Part shown: positions 16,829 to 25,308 of the stretch, piece after piece | Layout of the letters: each line of letters opens with the position of its first letter | How positions within the stretch are numbered: the stretch's first letter is position 1 | NCBI RefSeq assembly: GCF_013408795.1 | Contig: NZ_JACCCC010000001.1 | Location: 2,418,001 to 2,482,000 of the forward strand | Length of the DNA stretch: 64,000 nt | Direction: 5' to 3' | DNA from: Spinactinospora alkalitolerans | GTDB lineage: Bacteria > Actinomycetota > Actinomycetes > Streptosporangiales > Streptosporangiaceae | Notes under the pieces: generated by a model | Told to the model about the DNA's origin: nothing | What the model saw: only the letters and a program-made list of their open reading frames with translations | Database searches by the model: none | Program-made: the position numbers and the translations under genes

Positions 16829-17880
16829 GGGCGGTGTTCGTGGTGGACAGCGACGCCTTCGGCGGAGCCGAGGTCCACACCTCGCACCTGCTGCGCCGGC
16901 TGCCCCCGGGGATCCGGCGCGGCCTCGTCGTCTCCGAGCCGGTCGCCCCGGCGTTCCGCTCGGTGCCGCACGTGGCGGAGCGCGTCGCCGTGCCCCTCGC
17001 CCGCCACCGCGACAGCGCCCCGGAGGTGGCCGCGGCGCTGGCCCGGCTGGAACCGGACGTGGTGCACGTCAACCTCGTCGATCCGGCGAGCAACGCCGCG
17101 TGCCTGGCCGCGGCCCTTGACACCGCGCCGACGGTCGCCACCCTGCACCTCACCGGGCACCCCGGACCCGACCCATCGGGCCTGTCCGCCCTGTACGGCG
17201 GGCTCGACCGGGCGGTGGCGCCTTCGGCGCCCATCGCGGCCCAGCTCTGCGAGCTCGGGGTCCGCCCGGAGCGCGTGGTGCGGGTCCGCAACGGCGTGGA
17301 CCTGCCCGCCGAGGCCGCGCGGCCGCCGGGGAGGACGCCGCTGCTGATCGGCGCCGTGGGGCGGCTCACCGAGCAGAAGGGCTTCGACGTGCTGCTGGGG
17401 GCCGTGCGCCGACTGGTCCGCGGCGGCCGCCCGCTCGCCGTGGTCGTCGCGGGGGAGGGCCGGGACCGGGCGCGGCTGGAGCGGCAGGCGCCGGGGCTGC
17501 CGGTGACCTTCATCGGGCACTGCGCGGACGTGCCCGCGCTGCTGCGCCGCCTGGACGTGTTCTGCCTGCCGTCCCGCCGCGAGGCGCTGTCGCTGGCGCT
17601 GCTGGAGGCGATGGCGCACGGCCTGCCCTGCGTCACCACCGCGGTGGGCGACGTCGGCCCGGAAGTGGGGGAGGACGCCCTGGTGGTCGAGCCGGAGGAC
17701 GAGGTGGGACTGGCCGCGGCGCTGGACCGGCTGCTCGGCGATCCGGCGCTGCGCCGCGCGCTGGGCGAGCGCGCGCGGCGCAGGGCCCTGGCGTCGTTCT
17801 CCGCCCAGCGCATGGCCGACGACTACGCCGGCGTCATCGCCTCCGCCGGCGCCGGTCACCCGATGAGGGCTTCGACGTGA
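16825..17880 (+). CDS. GT4-family glycosyltransferase
   Basis: A 351-residue GT-B glycosyltransferase: FGGAEVHTSHLLRRL at the N-terminus, LLIGAVGRLTEQKGFDVLL, VVVAGEGRDRARLE, and FCLPSRREALSLALLEAMAHG with the conserved E-x7-E pair. It starts inside the stop codon of the preceding GT4 gene, so both are made together. Its 3' end overlaps the convergent GT9 gene by 25 bases. Donor and acceptor sugars are not predictable. Confidence 0.9.
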   Translation: MRAVFVVDSDAFGGAEVHTSHLLRRLPPGIRRGLVVSEPVAPAFRSVPHVAERVAVPLARHRDSAPEVAAALARLEPDVVHVNLVDPASNAACLAAALDTAPTVATLHLTGHPGPDPSGLSALYGGLDRAVAPSAPIAAQLCELGVRPERVVRVRNGVDLPAEAARPPGRTPLLIGAVGRLTEQKGFDVLLGAVRRLVRGGRPLAVVVAGEGRDRARLERQAPGLPVTFIGHCADVPALLRRLDVFCLPSRREALSLALLEAMAHGLPCVTTAVGDVGPEVGEDALVVEPEDEVGLAAALDRLLGDPALRRALGERARRRALASFSAQRMADDYAGVIASAGAGHPMRAST

Positions 17881-18911
17881 CCGACGACGTCGTCCACCGA
17901 CACCCGCGAGGCGCAGCGGAAGTCGATGGGGCAGGTGAGGTGCCGGCACGGGCTGCATCCGACGTCGCTGCGGGCGACGCGGTGCCGGGGACCGGGATGG
18001 GCCCAGCGCACCGGATCGCCGGAGAGGAAGACCGTCACGCTCGGCGCGCCGACGGCCGCGGCCAGGTGCGCGGCCCCGGTGTCGTTGCCCACCAGCAGCC
18101 GCGCGCCCCGGAGCAGCAGGGCGTAGCCGCCCAGCGTCGTCCGCCCGGCCAGGTCGGTGGCTGGTTCGCGCATCTCCCCGGCGACCGCGGCGGTGAGCCC
18201 CCGCTCGGCCGGGACCCCGCCGAGCACCACGCGCAGACCTCGCCGGGCGAGGGCGTCGGCGACCCGCGCGAAGCGGTCGGCGGGCCAGCGCCGGCTGGCG
18301 CAGGTGGCCCCCGGGTGGACGACCGCGTAGCCGCCGGGCCGCAGACCGTGGCGCCCGCACAGGCCGCGGTACTCGCGGTGGTCGGCGGGGGTGGAGGGGA
18401 ACTCCAGCGCGTCGGCGCCGGCGGCGGCCGGGACGCCCAGGCGCCGCACCAGCCGCAGGTGCCGCCAGACCTCGTGGGCCTCCCGGGGGTAGGCCAGCCC
18501 CAGCGCCGGGTCCGGCGGGCGCCAGCCGGCCACCGCGAACCCGGCGACCAGGCGCGCCCCCATCCGTTCGGTCACCTCGCCCGCCACCGGGTTGTCGCCG
18601 TAGGACTGGACGGCCAGATCGAACCCGCGCTCGGCGGCCCGCCGCCAGAACCCCGGCAGCTCCTCCGCGCGGGGCGGGCGCTCGGGGATCCCCGGATGGC
18701 CGGGGAACGGCAGCAGTTCGTCCACGCAGGCGCGCATACGCCGCACGACCGGCGCCATCTCGGCCCAGGTGACCAGCGTGATCCGCAGATCAGGGCGGGC
18801 CCGGCGCACCGCCCGCAGAGCGGGGGCGCCGCACAGCAGGTCGCCGAGACCGACGCGCAACCGTACGAACGCGACGCCGCGGACATCGGGGTCCATGAGA
18901 GCCGAGGCCAT
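17856..18911 (-). CDS. GT9-family glycosyltransferase (heptosyltransferase-like)
   Basis: A 351-residue glycosyltransferase of the ADP-heptose:LPS heptosyltransferase family. FVRLRVGLGDLLCGAPALRA is the N-terminal signature, YAVVHPGATCASRRWPADRF and VVLGGVPAERGLTAAV bind the nucleotide sugar, and LLVGNDTGAAHLAAAVGAPSV with SPCRHLTCPIDFRC forms the C-terminal part. It is the only gene of the glycan locus on the minus strand: convergent with the GT4 gene and divergent, by 33 bases, from the GT2 gene. Gram-positive members make heptose-containing or other surface glycans. An alternative start is the Met codon at 18896. Confidence 0.88.
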   Translation of the reverse strand: MASALMDPDVRGVAFVRLRVGLGDLLCGAPALRAVRRARPDLRITLVTWAEMAPVVRRMRACVDELLPFPGHPGIPERPPRAEELPGFWRRAAERGFDLAVQSYGDNPVAGEVTERMGARLVAGFAVAGWRPPDPALGLAYPREAHEVWRHLRLVRRLGVPAAAGADALEFPSTPADHREYRGLCGRHGLRPGGYAVVHPGATCASRRWPADRFARVADALARRGLRVVLGGVPAERGLTAAVAGEMREPATDLAGRTTLGGYALLLRGARLLVGNDTGAAHLAAAVGAPSVTVFLSGDPVRWAHPGPRHRVARSDVGCSPCRHLTCPIDFRCASRVSVDDVVGHVEALIG

Positions 18912-18944
18912 GATGGCGACCGGCTACCCCGGGTCAGCGTTGTC

Positions 18945-20768
18945 ATGCCGACCTTCGAGCAGTCGGCCTTCCTCCCGCGGGCCGTCGCCGGCCTGCTCGC
19001 CCAGGACGTGCCGGACTGGGAGCTCATCGTGGTCGACGACGGATCCACCGACGGCACGCCCGATGCGCTGCGCCCGTTCCTGCGCGACCCCCGGGTGCGC
19101 TGCCACCGCTCGGCGGTCAACCGCGGCCTCGGCGCCGCGGCCAACATCGGACTGGACATGGCGCGCGCACCGCTGATCGCCTACCTGCCCTCCGACGACG
19201 TCTACGACCGCACCCACCTCGCCGTCCTGCTGGAGCCGTTCGACGACGACGGGGTCGTGCTCGCCTGGTCGGGAACGCGGCACGGCGACGCGGCGGAGTT
19301 CCTCGACGGACCGTGCGGCGGACCGCTCCAGCTCGTCCAGGTGATGCACCGCCGGACCCCGGACCGCTGGGTGGAGCGCTCGGAACTGGAGAGCGACGAC
19401 CTCGACCGGCTGCTGTGGTCGGCGCTGCGCCGGCGCGGGAGGGCCGTCGGCACCGGCCGGGTCACCTGCACCTGGACCGACCACCCCGACCAGCGGCACA
19501 AGGCGATCCGCGAACGCCACGACGGCGGCCTGAACGTGTTCCGGCGGCGCTACCGGATCGCCGACCCGCTCCGCTTCCACACCAGCGACGGCACCCGGAT
19601 CGACGAGCGGCGCCTGTACGACCGGTTCCGGCGCAGGCCGCATCCGGCGGCCCCGGACGGGCTGCGGATCCTGCTCGTCGGGGAACTGTCCTACCAGCCC
19701 GAACGCGTGCTGGCCCTCGCCGAGCGGGGGCACCGGCTGCACGGACTGTGGACGCCCGACGGCCTCGGCGTCGACACCGTGGGCCCGCTGCCGTTCGGGC
19801 ACGTCGCCGATGTGCCGGCGGCGGACTGGCCGGAGGCGGTCCGCGAGCTGCGGCCCGACGTCGTCTACGCCCAGCTCGGCTGGCGGGCCGTGCCCTTCGC
19901 CCACGAGGTCATGCGGCGCTCCCGCGGCGTGCCCTTCGTCTGGCACTTCAAGGAGTCCCCGCAGCGCAGCATCGCGCGCGGCGAGTGGCGCCTGCTGGCC
20001 GACCTGTGCACCCGGGCCGACGCCCTGGTCCTGTCCACCCCGGAGGAGCGGGAGTGGTTCGAGCTGGCGCTGCCCGGCCGCATCGATCCGGCCCGCACGC
20101 TGGTGATCGACGGCAGCCTGCCCAAGGCCGACTGGCTGCGGGGCCGCCGCGCCGAGCGGCTGGCCGAACGCGACGGCGCCCCGCACACCGCCGTGCTGGG
20201 GCGTCCGCTCGGTTTCGGCACCGACTTCCTCGCCGAGCTCACCGCCCTCGGGATCCACGTCCACCTGCACGGACTCGTCGACGGCCCCGGCCCGCAGGGG
20301 CGATGGCGCGACTGGCTGGGCGACGCGCTGCACCGGTGCGCGGGCCGACTGCACGTCCACCCGCCCGTCGACCAGCGGGACTGGGTGCGGGTGCTGTCCC
20401 GCTACGACGCCGGATGGCTGCACCGCTTCACCAGCCGCAACAACGGCGACCTGCGCGCGGCAGGCTGGGACGACCTCAACCACCCGGCCCGCGTCGGCAC
20501 CCTGCTCGCCGCCGGGCTGCCGCTGCTCCAGGTGCGCAACCCCGGCTGCACCGTGGCGATGGAGCGCTTCGTCACCCGGCACCGGGTCGGCCTGCTCTAC
20601 GACGGGCCCGCCGACCTCGCCGCCCGGCTGCACGACGACGGCTCGATGTCGGAGCTGCGCGCTTCGATCTGGCCCCGCAGGCACGAGTTCACCTTCGACC
20701 ACCGCGTCGACGAACTGATCGCGCTGTTCCGGCGCCTGAGGGAGGAGGGCGCCACCGATGACCGGTGA
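18945..20768 (+). CDS. GT2 glycosyltransferase fused to a GT4-like domain; start uncertain
   Basis: A 607-residue two-domain protein. Residues 1-~220 are a GT2 (GT-A) domain: IVVDDGSTDGTP near 28-39, NRGLGAAANIGLDMA and LPSDDVYD, the DXD-like metal site. Residues ~245-600 look like a GT-B enzyme (ILLVGELSYQPERVLALAERGH, VVYAQLGWRAVPFAHEV, GVPFVWHFKESPQRS). The only in-frame ATG, at 18945, cuts off the first strand RVSVV that is encoded just upstream. An ATG at 18910 in another frame would supply it if one base were missing near 18916-18930. The 3' end overlaps the next gene by 11 bases. Confidence 0.75.
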   Translation: MPTFEQSAFLPRAVAGLLAQDVPDWELIVVDDGSTDGTPDALRPFLRDPRVRCHRSAVNRGLGAAANIGLDMARAPLIAYLPSDDVYDRTHLAVLLEPFDDDGVVLAWSGTRHGDAAEFLDGPCGGPLQLVQVMHRRTPDRWVERSELESDDLDRLLWSALRRRGRAVGTGRVTCTWTDHPDQRHKAIRERHDGGLNVFRRRYRIADPLRFHTSDGTRIDERRLYDRFRRRPHPAAPDGLRILLVGELSYQPERVLALAERGHRLHGLWTPDGLGVDTVGPLPFGHVADVPAADWPEAVRELRPDVVYAQLGWRAVPFAHEVMRRSRGVPFVWHFKESPQRSIARGEWRLLADLCTRADALVLSTPEEREWFELALPGRIDPARTLVIDGSLPKADWLRGRRAERLAERDGAPHTAVLGRPLGFGTDFLAELTALGIHVHLHGLVDGPGPQGRWRDWLGDALHRCAGRLHVHPPVDQRDWVRVLSRYDAGWLHRFTSRNNGDLRAAGWDDLNHPARVGTLLAAGLPLLQVRNPGCTVAMERFVTRHRVGLLYDGPADLAARLHDDGSMSELRASIWPRRHEFTFDHRVDELIALFRRLREEGATDDR

Positions 20769-22113
20769 CCGCCTGGTGATCATCGGCGCCGGCCCCACCG
20801 GTCTGGGGGCGGCGCACCGGCTGCGCGAACTCGGCTGCGACGCGTGGGTGCTGCTGGAGGCCTCCGACGGCGTCGGAGGGCTCGCGCGGTCCTACCTCGA
20901 TGAGGCCGGATTCACCTACGACATCGGCGGCCACGTCATCTTCAGCCACTATCCCTACGTCGACCGGCTGCTGGACGGGCTGCTCGGCGACGACCACACC
21001 ACGATCCGGCGCTCGGCGTGGATCCGGATGCGGCAGCGCCACATCCCCTACCCCTTCCAGAACCACTTCGGCGGGCTGGACGCCCCCACCGTCTACGAGT
21101 GCCTGCGCGGCCTGGTCGGCGCGCACGTCAACGCGGCCGGATCACCGCCCAGACCCCGCCACTTCGCCGACTGGATCGACGCCACCTTCGGCGACGGCAT
21201 CGCCCGGCACTTCATGCGGCCCTACAACGCCAAGGTGTGGGCCACCCCCCTCCACGAGATGGCCTACCAGTGGATCGGCGAACGCGTCTCCGTCGTCGAC
21301 GTCGACGCGGCCCTGCGCCACGTCGTGCTCGGCGACGGCGACCTGGACTGGGGGCCCAACAGCACCTTCCGCTACCCCGCCCGCGAGGGGACCGGGTACC
21401 TCTACACCAGGCTCGCCCGCCCGCTGACCGCGCAGATCAGACTGCACAGCCCCGTCGTGCGCGTCGAACCGGAGCGGCGCGTCGTCCACACCGCCGACGG
21501 CGCCGCGCGCCGCTACGGCCTCCTGCTCAGCACCATGCCGATGGACGACCTGGTGCGGTGCTGCGACGGCGCTCCGCCGCACGTGCGCGCAGCGGCCCGG
21601 CGGCTCGCGGCCACCGGCACCCACGTGGTCGGAGTGGGCCTGGACCGCCCGGTCCCCTCCGAACGCACCTGGGTCTACTACCCCGAGCCCGACGTGCCCT
21701 TCCACCGGGTGACGCTGCTGTCGAACTACTCCCCGCGGATGACCGCCCGCCCGGACCAGTCCCTGCTCCTGGCCGAGCTCTCGGTCTCCCGCCACCGGCC
21801 GGTCGACGCGGGCGCGGTGGTCGCCTCCGTACTCCGGGGCATGGAACGCGTCGGCCTGCTCCGAGCCGGCGAGCGCCCCGCCACCACGTGGCACTGCCTG
21901 CGGGAGAAGAGTCACCCGGTGCCGACGCTGGACCGCGACGCCGCGCTCGCGGCCATCGAGCCGTGGCTGGCCGGGCACGGCATCAGCTCACGGGGGCGCA
22001 TGGGGGCCTGGCGTTACGAGATCGGAAACATGGACCACGCCCTCATGCAGGGCGCGCAGTGGGCGGAGCGCGCACTGACCGGCGGACGGGAGGACGTGTG
22101 GGAACGGAACTGA
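20758..22113 (+). CDS. UDP-galactopyranose mutase-like FAD-dependent protein
   Basis: A 451-residue flavoprotein. LVIIGAGPTGLGAAHRL at 6-22 binds the FAD ADP moiety, followed by EASDGVGGLARSY and YDIGGHVIFSHYPYVD. PYNAKVWATPLHEM and the C-terminal GRMGAWRYEIGNMDHALMQGAQWAE resemble UDP-galactopyranose mutase and protoporphyrinogen-oxidase-like family members. Together with the flanking glycosyltransferases, it may isomerise or oxidise a nucleotide sugar used by them. ATG start 11 bases before the end of the GT2 gene. Confidence 0.8.
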   Translation: MTGDRLVIIGAGPTGLGAAHRLRELGCDAWVLLEASDGVGGLARSYLDEAGFTYDIGGHVIFSHYPYVDRLLDGLLGDDHTTIRRSAWIRMRQRHIPYPFQNHFGGLDAPTVYECLRGLVGAHVNAAGSPPRPRHFADWIDATFGDGIARHFMRPYNAKVWATPLHEMAYQWIGERVSVVDVDAALRHVVLGDGDLDWGPNSTFRYPAREGTGYLYTRLARPLTAQIRLHSPVVRVEPERRVVHTADGAARRYGLLLSTMPMDDLVRCCDGAPPHVRAAARRLAATGTHVVGVGLDRPVPSERTWVYYPEPDVPFHRVTLLSNYSPRMTARPDQSLLLAELSVSRHRPVDAGAVVASVLRGMERVGLLRAGERPATTWHCLREKSHPVPTLDRDAALAAIEPWLAGHGISSRGRMGAWRYEIGNMDHALMQGAQWAERALTGGREDVWERN

Positions 22114-22961
22114 GTCTGGGCGGCAGGCGCCACGACGTGACCGCACACCCCCTCGTCATGGGGATCCTGAACCGGACCAGGGACTCCTTCTACGACGGCG
22201 GGCGCCACTTCCGCCTCGACGCCCTGCTGCGCCGCGCCGAGTCCATGGTGGGCGACGGCGCCGACATCCTGGACGTGGGCGCCCGACCGGGCGGCGTGGG
22301 CGTCCGCGACGTCCCCCTCCTCGAGGAGTGCGACCTCGTCGTCGAAACGGTCACCGCCCTGCGGGAGCGGTTCGACGCGCCGGTCTCGGTCGACACCACG
22401 CGCGCCGCGGTCGCCGAGGCGGCGTTCGCGCACGGAGCGGTGCTGGGCAACGACATGAGCGGCTTCGGCGATCCCGGCTACCTGCCGGCGGCCGCGCGGC
22501 ACGGCGCATCCGTGGTCGCCACCCACACCCGGCTTCCGCCCGGGATCCCCGACCCGGACCCGGTCTACGGCGACGTCGTCGGCGACGTCGCCGCGCACCT
22601 GCGCCACCTCGCACAACGGTGCTGGGACGCCGGCCTGCCGGCCCACCGGGTGATCCTCGACCCGGGCCTGGACCTGGGCAAGACCTGGCGGCAGTCGCTG
22701 CGGCTGCTCGCCGCGATCGGGCGGTTCGCCCGGCCGGGCCACCCCGTGCTGCTGGCCGCCTCCAACAAGATATTCCTGGGGCGGCTGCTCGGCCTGGACA
22801 CAGGGGAGCGCGGCGCCGCGTCGACGGCCGCGGTCGCCGTCGGCGTGCTGCGCGGCGCCGGCGTCATCCGCGCCCATGACGTCCGCGCCGCCCGGCACGC
22901 GGCCGACCTGTGCGCGGCGGTGCTCGCCGCCGACGCGCGACCGGAGGCCTGGAACCGCTGA
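22098..22961 (+). CDS. FolP2-like dihydropteroate synthase paralogue
   Basis: A 287-residue TIM-barrel protein of the dihydropteroate synthase family. MGILNRTRDSFYDGG (21-35) replaces the usual MGILNVTPDSFSDGG, DILDVGARPG replaces DIGGESTRPG, SVDTTRAAVAE and NDMSG follow, and the late loop reads AASNKIFLG instead of SRKSF. The same SNK replacement and NRT motif occur in mycobacterial FolP2, which lacks clear synthase activity and sits beside a glucosyl-3-phosphoglycerate synthase gene. GTG start with GGGAGG 5 nt upstream, overlapping the flavoprotein gene by 16 bases. I infer a glycan-linked role rather than folate synthesis. Confidence 0.8.
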   Translation: MGTELSLGGRRHDVTAHPLVMGILNRTRDSFYDGGRHFRLDALLRRAESMVGDGADILDVGARPGGVGVRDVPLLEECDLVVETVTALRERFDAPVSVDTTRAAVAEAAFAHGAVLGNDMSGFGDPGYLPAAARHGASVVATHTRLPPGIPDPDPVYGDVVGDVAAHLRHLAQRCWDAGLPAHRVILDPGLDLGKTWRQSLRLLAAIGRFARPGHPVLLAASNKIFLGRLLGLDTGERGAASTAAVAVGVLRGAGVIRAHDVRAARHAADLCAAVLAADARPEAWNR

Positions 22962-22976
22962 CGGCCGGACGTGCGA

Positions 22977-23030
22977 GGGCCCCCGGTGGTTCGGCGCCGA
23001 CGCCGGTGATCCGAACCGATCCGGAGGCCC
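22977..23030. terminator. stem-loop between convergent genes
   Basis: GGGCCCCCGGTGGTTCGG (22977-22994) pairs, with small bulges, with CCGAACCGATCCGGAGGCCC (23011-23030). It lies 15 bases after the FolP2-like gene and 57 bases before the end of the convergent monooxygenase gene, so it may stop both transcripts. Confidence 0.5.
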
Positions 23031-23086
23031 CCGCCTGCTTCCGGGGGCGCCGGCCGCGCGGCCCGCGCACCCCGCCGCCGGTGCCG

Positions 23087-23611
23087 CTAGGCGGCGCCGA
23101 CGTTGACGTCGATGCAGGCGTAGAACGCGTTGGCGGTGTCGGCGATGTTCCACACCGCGAGGATCTTCTGCTCACCGCTCAGCCCGCCGAGGTCGACCCT
23201 GTGGGTCAGCGAGGAGGGCGGCTGCGCACCGTGGTCGTCGAAGACCGCGAGCCGCCGGCCGCCGGCGAAGTACTCCCAGGTGCTCGTGGAGTGCCGGGCG
23301 GTGATCGTCCAGGTGAAGTCCACCGAGTTGCCCACGGGGGTGACCTGCCAGCCCTTGCTGTCGTCGTCGAGCTCGGCGAACCGGCTGTTGCCGCCGCTGC
23401 AACTGGTCAGGCCCTTGGGGCCCTCGACGCTCTGCGGTTCCCACTTGATGCTGCCGCAGGAGACCGTTCCGGCCGCGCACTGCGCCTGGCGGCTGGCCGG
23501 GGAGGACACGTAGCCGTGGGCGTTGGCCGTTCCCGCGGGCATCAGCACGAAGAGGAGCGGGGTCACGGCGGTGACGGCGGCGGCGGAGAGGAACTTCCTT
23601 TTCAGGTTCAT
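23087..23611 (-). CDS. secreted AA10 lytic polysaccharide monooxygenase
   Basis: A 174-residue secreted copper enzyme that oxidatively cuts chitin or cellulose. A signal peptide covers residues 1-31 (KRKF, hydrophobic core, ANA cleavage), leaving His32 (HGYVSSPASR) as the N-terminal copper ligand of the histidine brace; His107 in TARHSTSTWEYF is the second ligand and Phe163 in NAFYACIDV the axial residue. Cys pairs fit the usual disulfides. It is a single-domain form with no carbohydrate-binding module. Chitin-type regulation is suggested by a DasR-like site 308 bp upstream. Confidence 0.93.
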   Translation of the reverse strand: MNLKRKFLSAAAVTAVTPLLFVLMPAGTANAHGYVSSPASRQAQCAAGTVSCGSIKWEPQSVEGPKGLTSCSGGNSRFAELDDDSKGWQVTPVGNSVDFTWTITARHSTSTWEYFAGGRRLAVFDDHGAQPPSSLTHRVDLGGLSGEQKILAVWNIADTANAFYACIDVNVGAA

Positions 23612-24349
23612 TGCAGGCCCTTCTCGTATCGGACCGCGATCCCCGGATCCGGGGGCGCCGGGTCGGCCCGGTGCCCGGAGGGGGCGGGGAGGCGCGGCGG
23701 TGGGGAGATGAGGGCTGTGCGGAACCCTCGGGATGGGAGTGCGCCCGCACTGCTACGCCGTGCGTGCGACCTCGTCGGCGACGTGTGTGGAGTGCGCCGC
23801 CTCCCTTGGTTTCGGTTCACGTGCGAACAGGGCGATGGGCATTCCTCCCGTGGCGGCGGGCGACGCTGGGGGCGCCGGAGGCGCCGTCCCGGGCCACTCG
23901 GCGTTCGCGCCCGCCAATTGGTCCAGACCGTAATTCGGTGTCCACGTTCGGTCAAGGGGCTGTCACCTTCCGTGCGCCCGCCGCCCGCTGCCGCGGGGCC
24001 GCGGCGCCGGAGCGTCCCGGCGGCGCCCGGTATCGTCCAGGGGAGGATCACCGGATTCCCCGGACCTGCGCCGCCGACACCCCCGGCCGCCGACCGGTCC
24101 ACCCGGGCGCGCCCGGGGCCGCGCCCGCCGTTTCCCGCGCGATGCGCCGCGGGTGACACTTCCCTTACCTCCGCGCCACATCCACCGCCGCCCGCTGCCG
24201 CGGGGAGCCGGCCGCTCGACCGTTCATGAGTGCATCACCGCAGGCGAGAGCCTTGTAGTTCGCATCGGCGTGAAGCCGCGACCGATGCGGGAAGGGGGAA
24301 CGGGAGCCCGCCGCCGCAGGGCGGCCGGTCGATGAGGACGGAGGCGGTT
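23612..24349. other. 738-base divergent intergenic region
   Basis: No gene is supported: the open frames are Pro/Arg/Gly-rich with no ribosome site. The region lies between the monooxygenase gene (minus) and an esterase gene (plus). Its AT-richest part, around 23905-23960, carries a DasR-like palindrome. The right end holds the AGGACGGAGG site used by the esterase gene. Confidence 0.5.
23919..23930. promoter_or_regulatory. DasR-like operator (dre) upstream of monooxygenase gene
   Basis: TGGTCCAGACCG matches 10 of 12 positions of the DasR-site core TGGTCTAGACCA known from Streptomyces chitinase promoters, and is flanked by AATT on the left and TAATT on the right. In Streptomyces, DasR represses chitin and GlcNAc genes until glucosamine-6-phosphate is present. 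The distance of about 300 bp from the start codon is long, so the call is tentative. Confidence 0.4.
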
Positions 24350-25252
24350 GTGCCCAGTGTCGCGAGCCGGTTGTTGAGGATGACGGCGTCCGTGATCGGC
24401 GCCCAGGTCGAGTATCGCGACCCCGACGTCGTGCGCCGCAAGGTCGAGGCCAAGCAGGTGCGGCCCACCTCCTACGGGCCGCCCCGGCGCCTGGAGCGCA
24501 CCTGCGCCGTCGACCTGGACTACCGGCGCGGGTGGCCCTGCTACCGGGTGGCGCCCCGGACCGGCGCCCCCGGCCCCGACGTGCTCTTCGTCCACGGCGG
24601 CGCCTACATCGAGGAGATCAGCGCCATGCACTGGCGGCTGATCGAGCGACTGGCGACCGCGCTGTCGGCGCGGGTGACCGTGCCGGTCTACCCGCTCGCG
24701 CCCCGGGGGTGCGCGGGAAGCGTCGCGCCCGAGGTCACCGGGCTCGCCAGGGAGCTGCTGGAGCGCGCATCGGGCGACGTGGTGCTCATGGGCGACTCGG
24801 CGGGCGGCGGCATGGTCCTGGCCGCGGCGCAGCGCCTGCGCGACGAGGGCGGCGACCAGCCCGACCGCCTCATCCTGATCTCGCCCTGGCTGGACGTGAC
24901 GATGAGGAACCCGGCGATCCCCGAGGTGGAGCCGCGCGACCCCGAGCTGTCCAGCCCGGCGCTGCGGTTCGCCGGCGGGCTGTGGGCGCACGACCTCGAT
25001 CCGGACGATCCCGTGGTCAGCCCGATCAACGGCACCATGGCCGGGCTCCCGCCCACCACGGTCTTCATCGGCACCCACGACGTGCTCAACCCCGACGCGC
25101 ACCGGTTCCGCGCCCTCGCCGAGGGGGACGGCGTCCCGGTGGACTTCCACGAGGCCCCCGGCCAGATCCACGTCTACCCGCTGTACCGGATCCCGGAGGG
25201 CCGGCGTGCGCGCGACCGGATCATCACCGCGATCCGCCGCTCGACCCCCTGA
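24350..25252 (+). CDS. HSL-type alpha/beta hydrolase (esterase/lipase)
   Basis: A 300-residue hormone-sensitive-lipase family esterase. LFVHGGAYIEE contains the oxyanion motif HGGA (82-85), LMGDSAGGGMVL has nucleophile Ser150, and the acid and base are in THDVLNPDA and GQIHVYPLY. GTG at 24350 was preferred because GGAGG lies exactly 5 nt upstream; an ATG at 24332 would add six residues. No signal peptide, so it is probably intracellular. It stands alone; the substrate is likely a short-chain ester. Confidence 0.82.
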   Translation: MPSVASRLLRMTASVIGAQVEYRDPDVVRRKVEAKQVRPTSYGPPRRLERTCAVDLDYRRGWPCYRVAPRTGAPGPDVLFVHGGAYIEEISAMHWRLIERLATALSARVTVPVYPLAPRGCAGSVAPEVTGLARELLERASGDVVLMGDSAGGGMVLAAAQRLRDEGGDQPDRLILISPWLDVTMRNPAIPEVEPRDPELSSPALRFAGGLWAHDLDPDDPVVSPINGTMAGLPPTTVFIGTHDVLNPDAHRFRALAEGDGVPVDFHEAPGQIHVYPLYRIPEGRRARDRIITAIRRSTP

Positions 25253-25308
25253 CCCCGCCACCCGCACCCGCCCACCGGGCCGGACGGCGACCCGCCATCG
25301 GGACGGCG

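Noticed and set aside
17877-18944. Extending the GT2/GT4-like protein upstream to the GTG at 17877 (963 codons)
   Set aside because: The extra 356 codons are antisense to the GT9 gene and show no protein motif until RVSVV.
23608-24159. Open frames of ~180 codons on both strands in the gap upstream of the monooxygenase
   Set aside because: Pro/Arg/Gly-rich low-complexity translation, no ribosome site and no motif; the gap instead contains promoter-like sequence.
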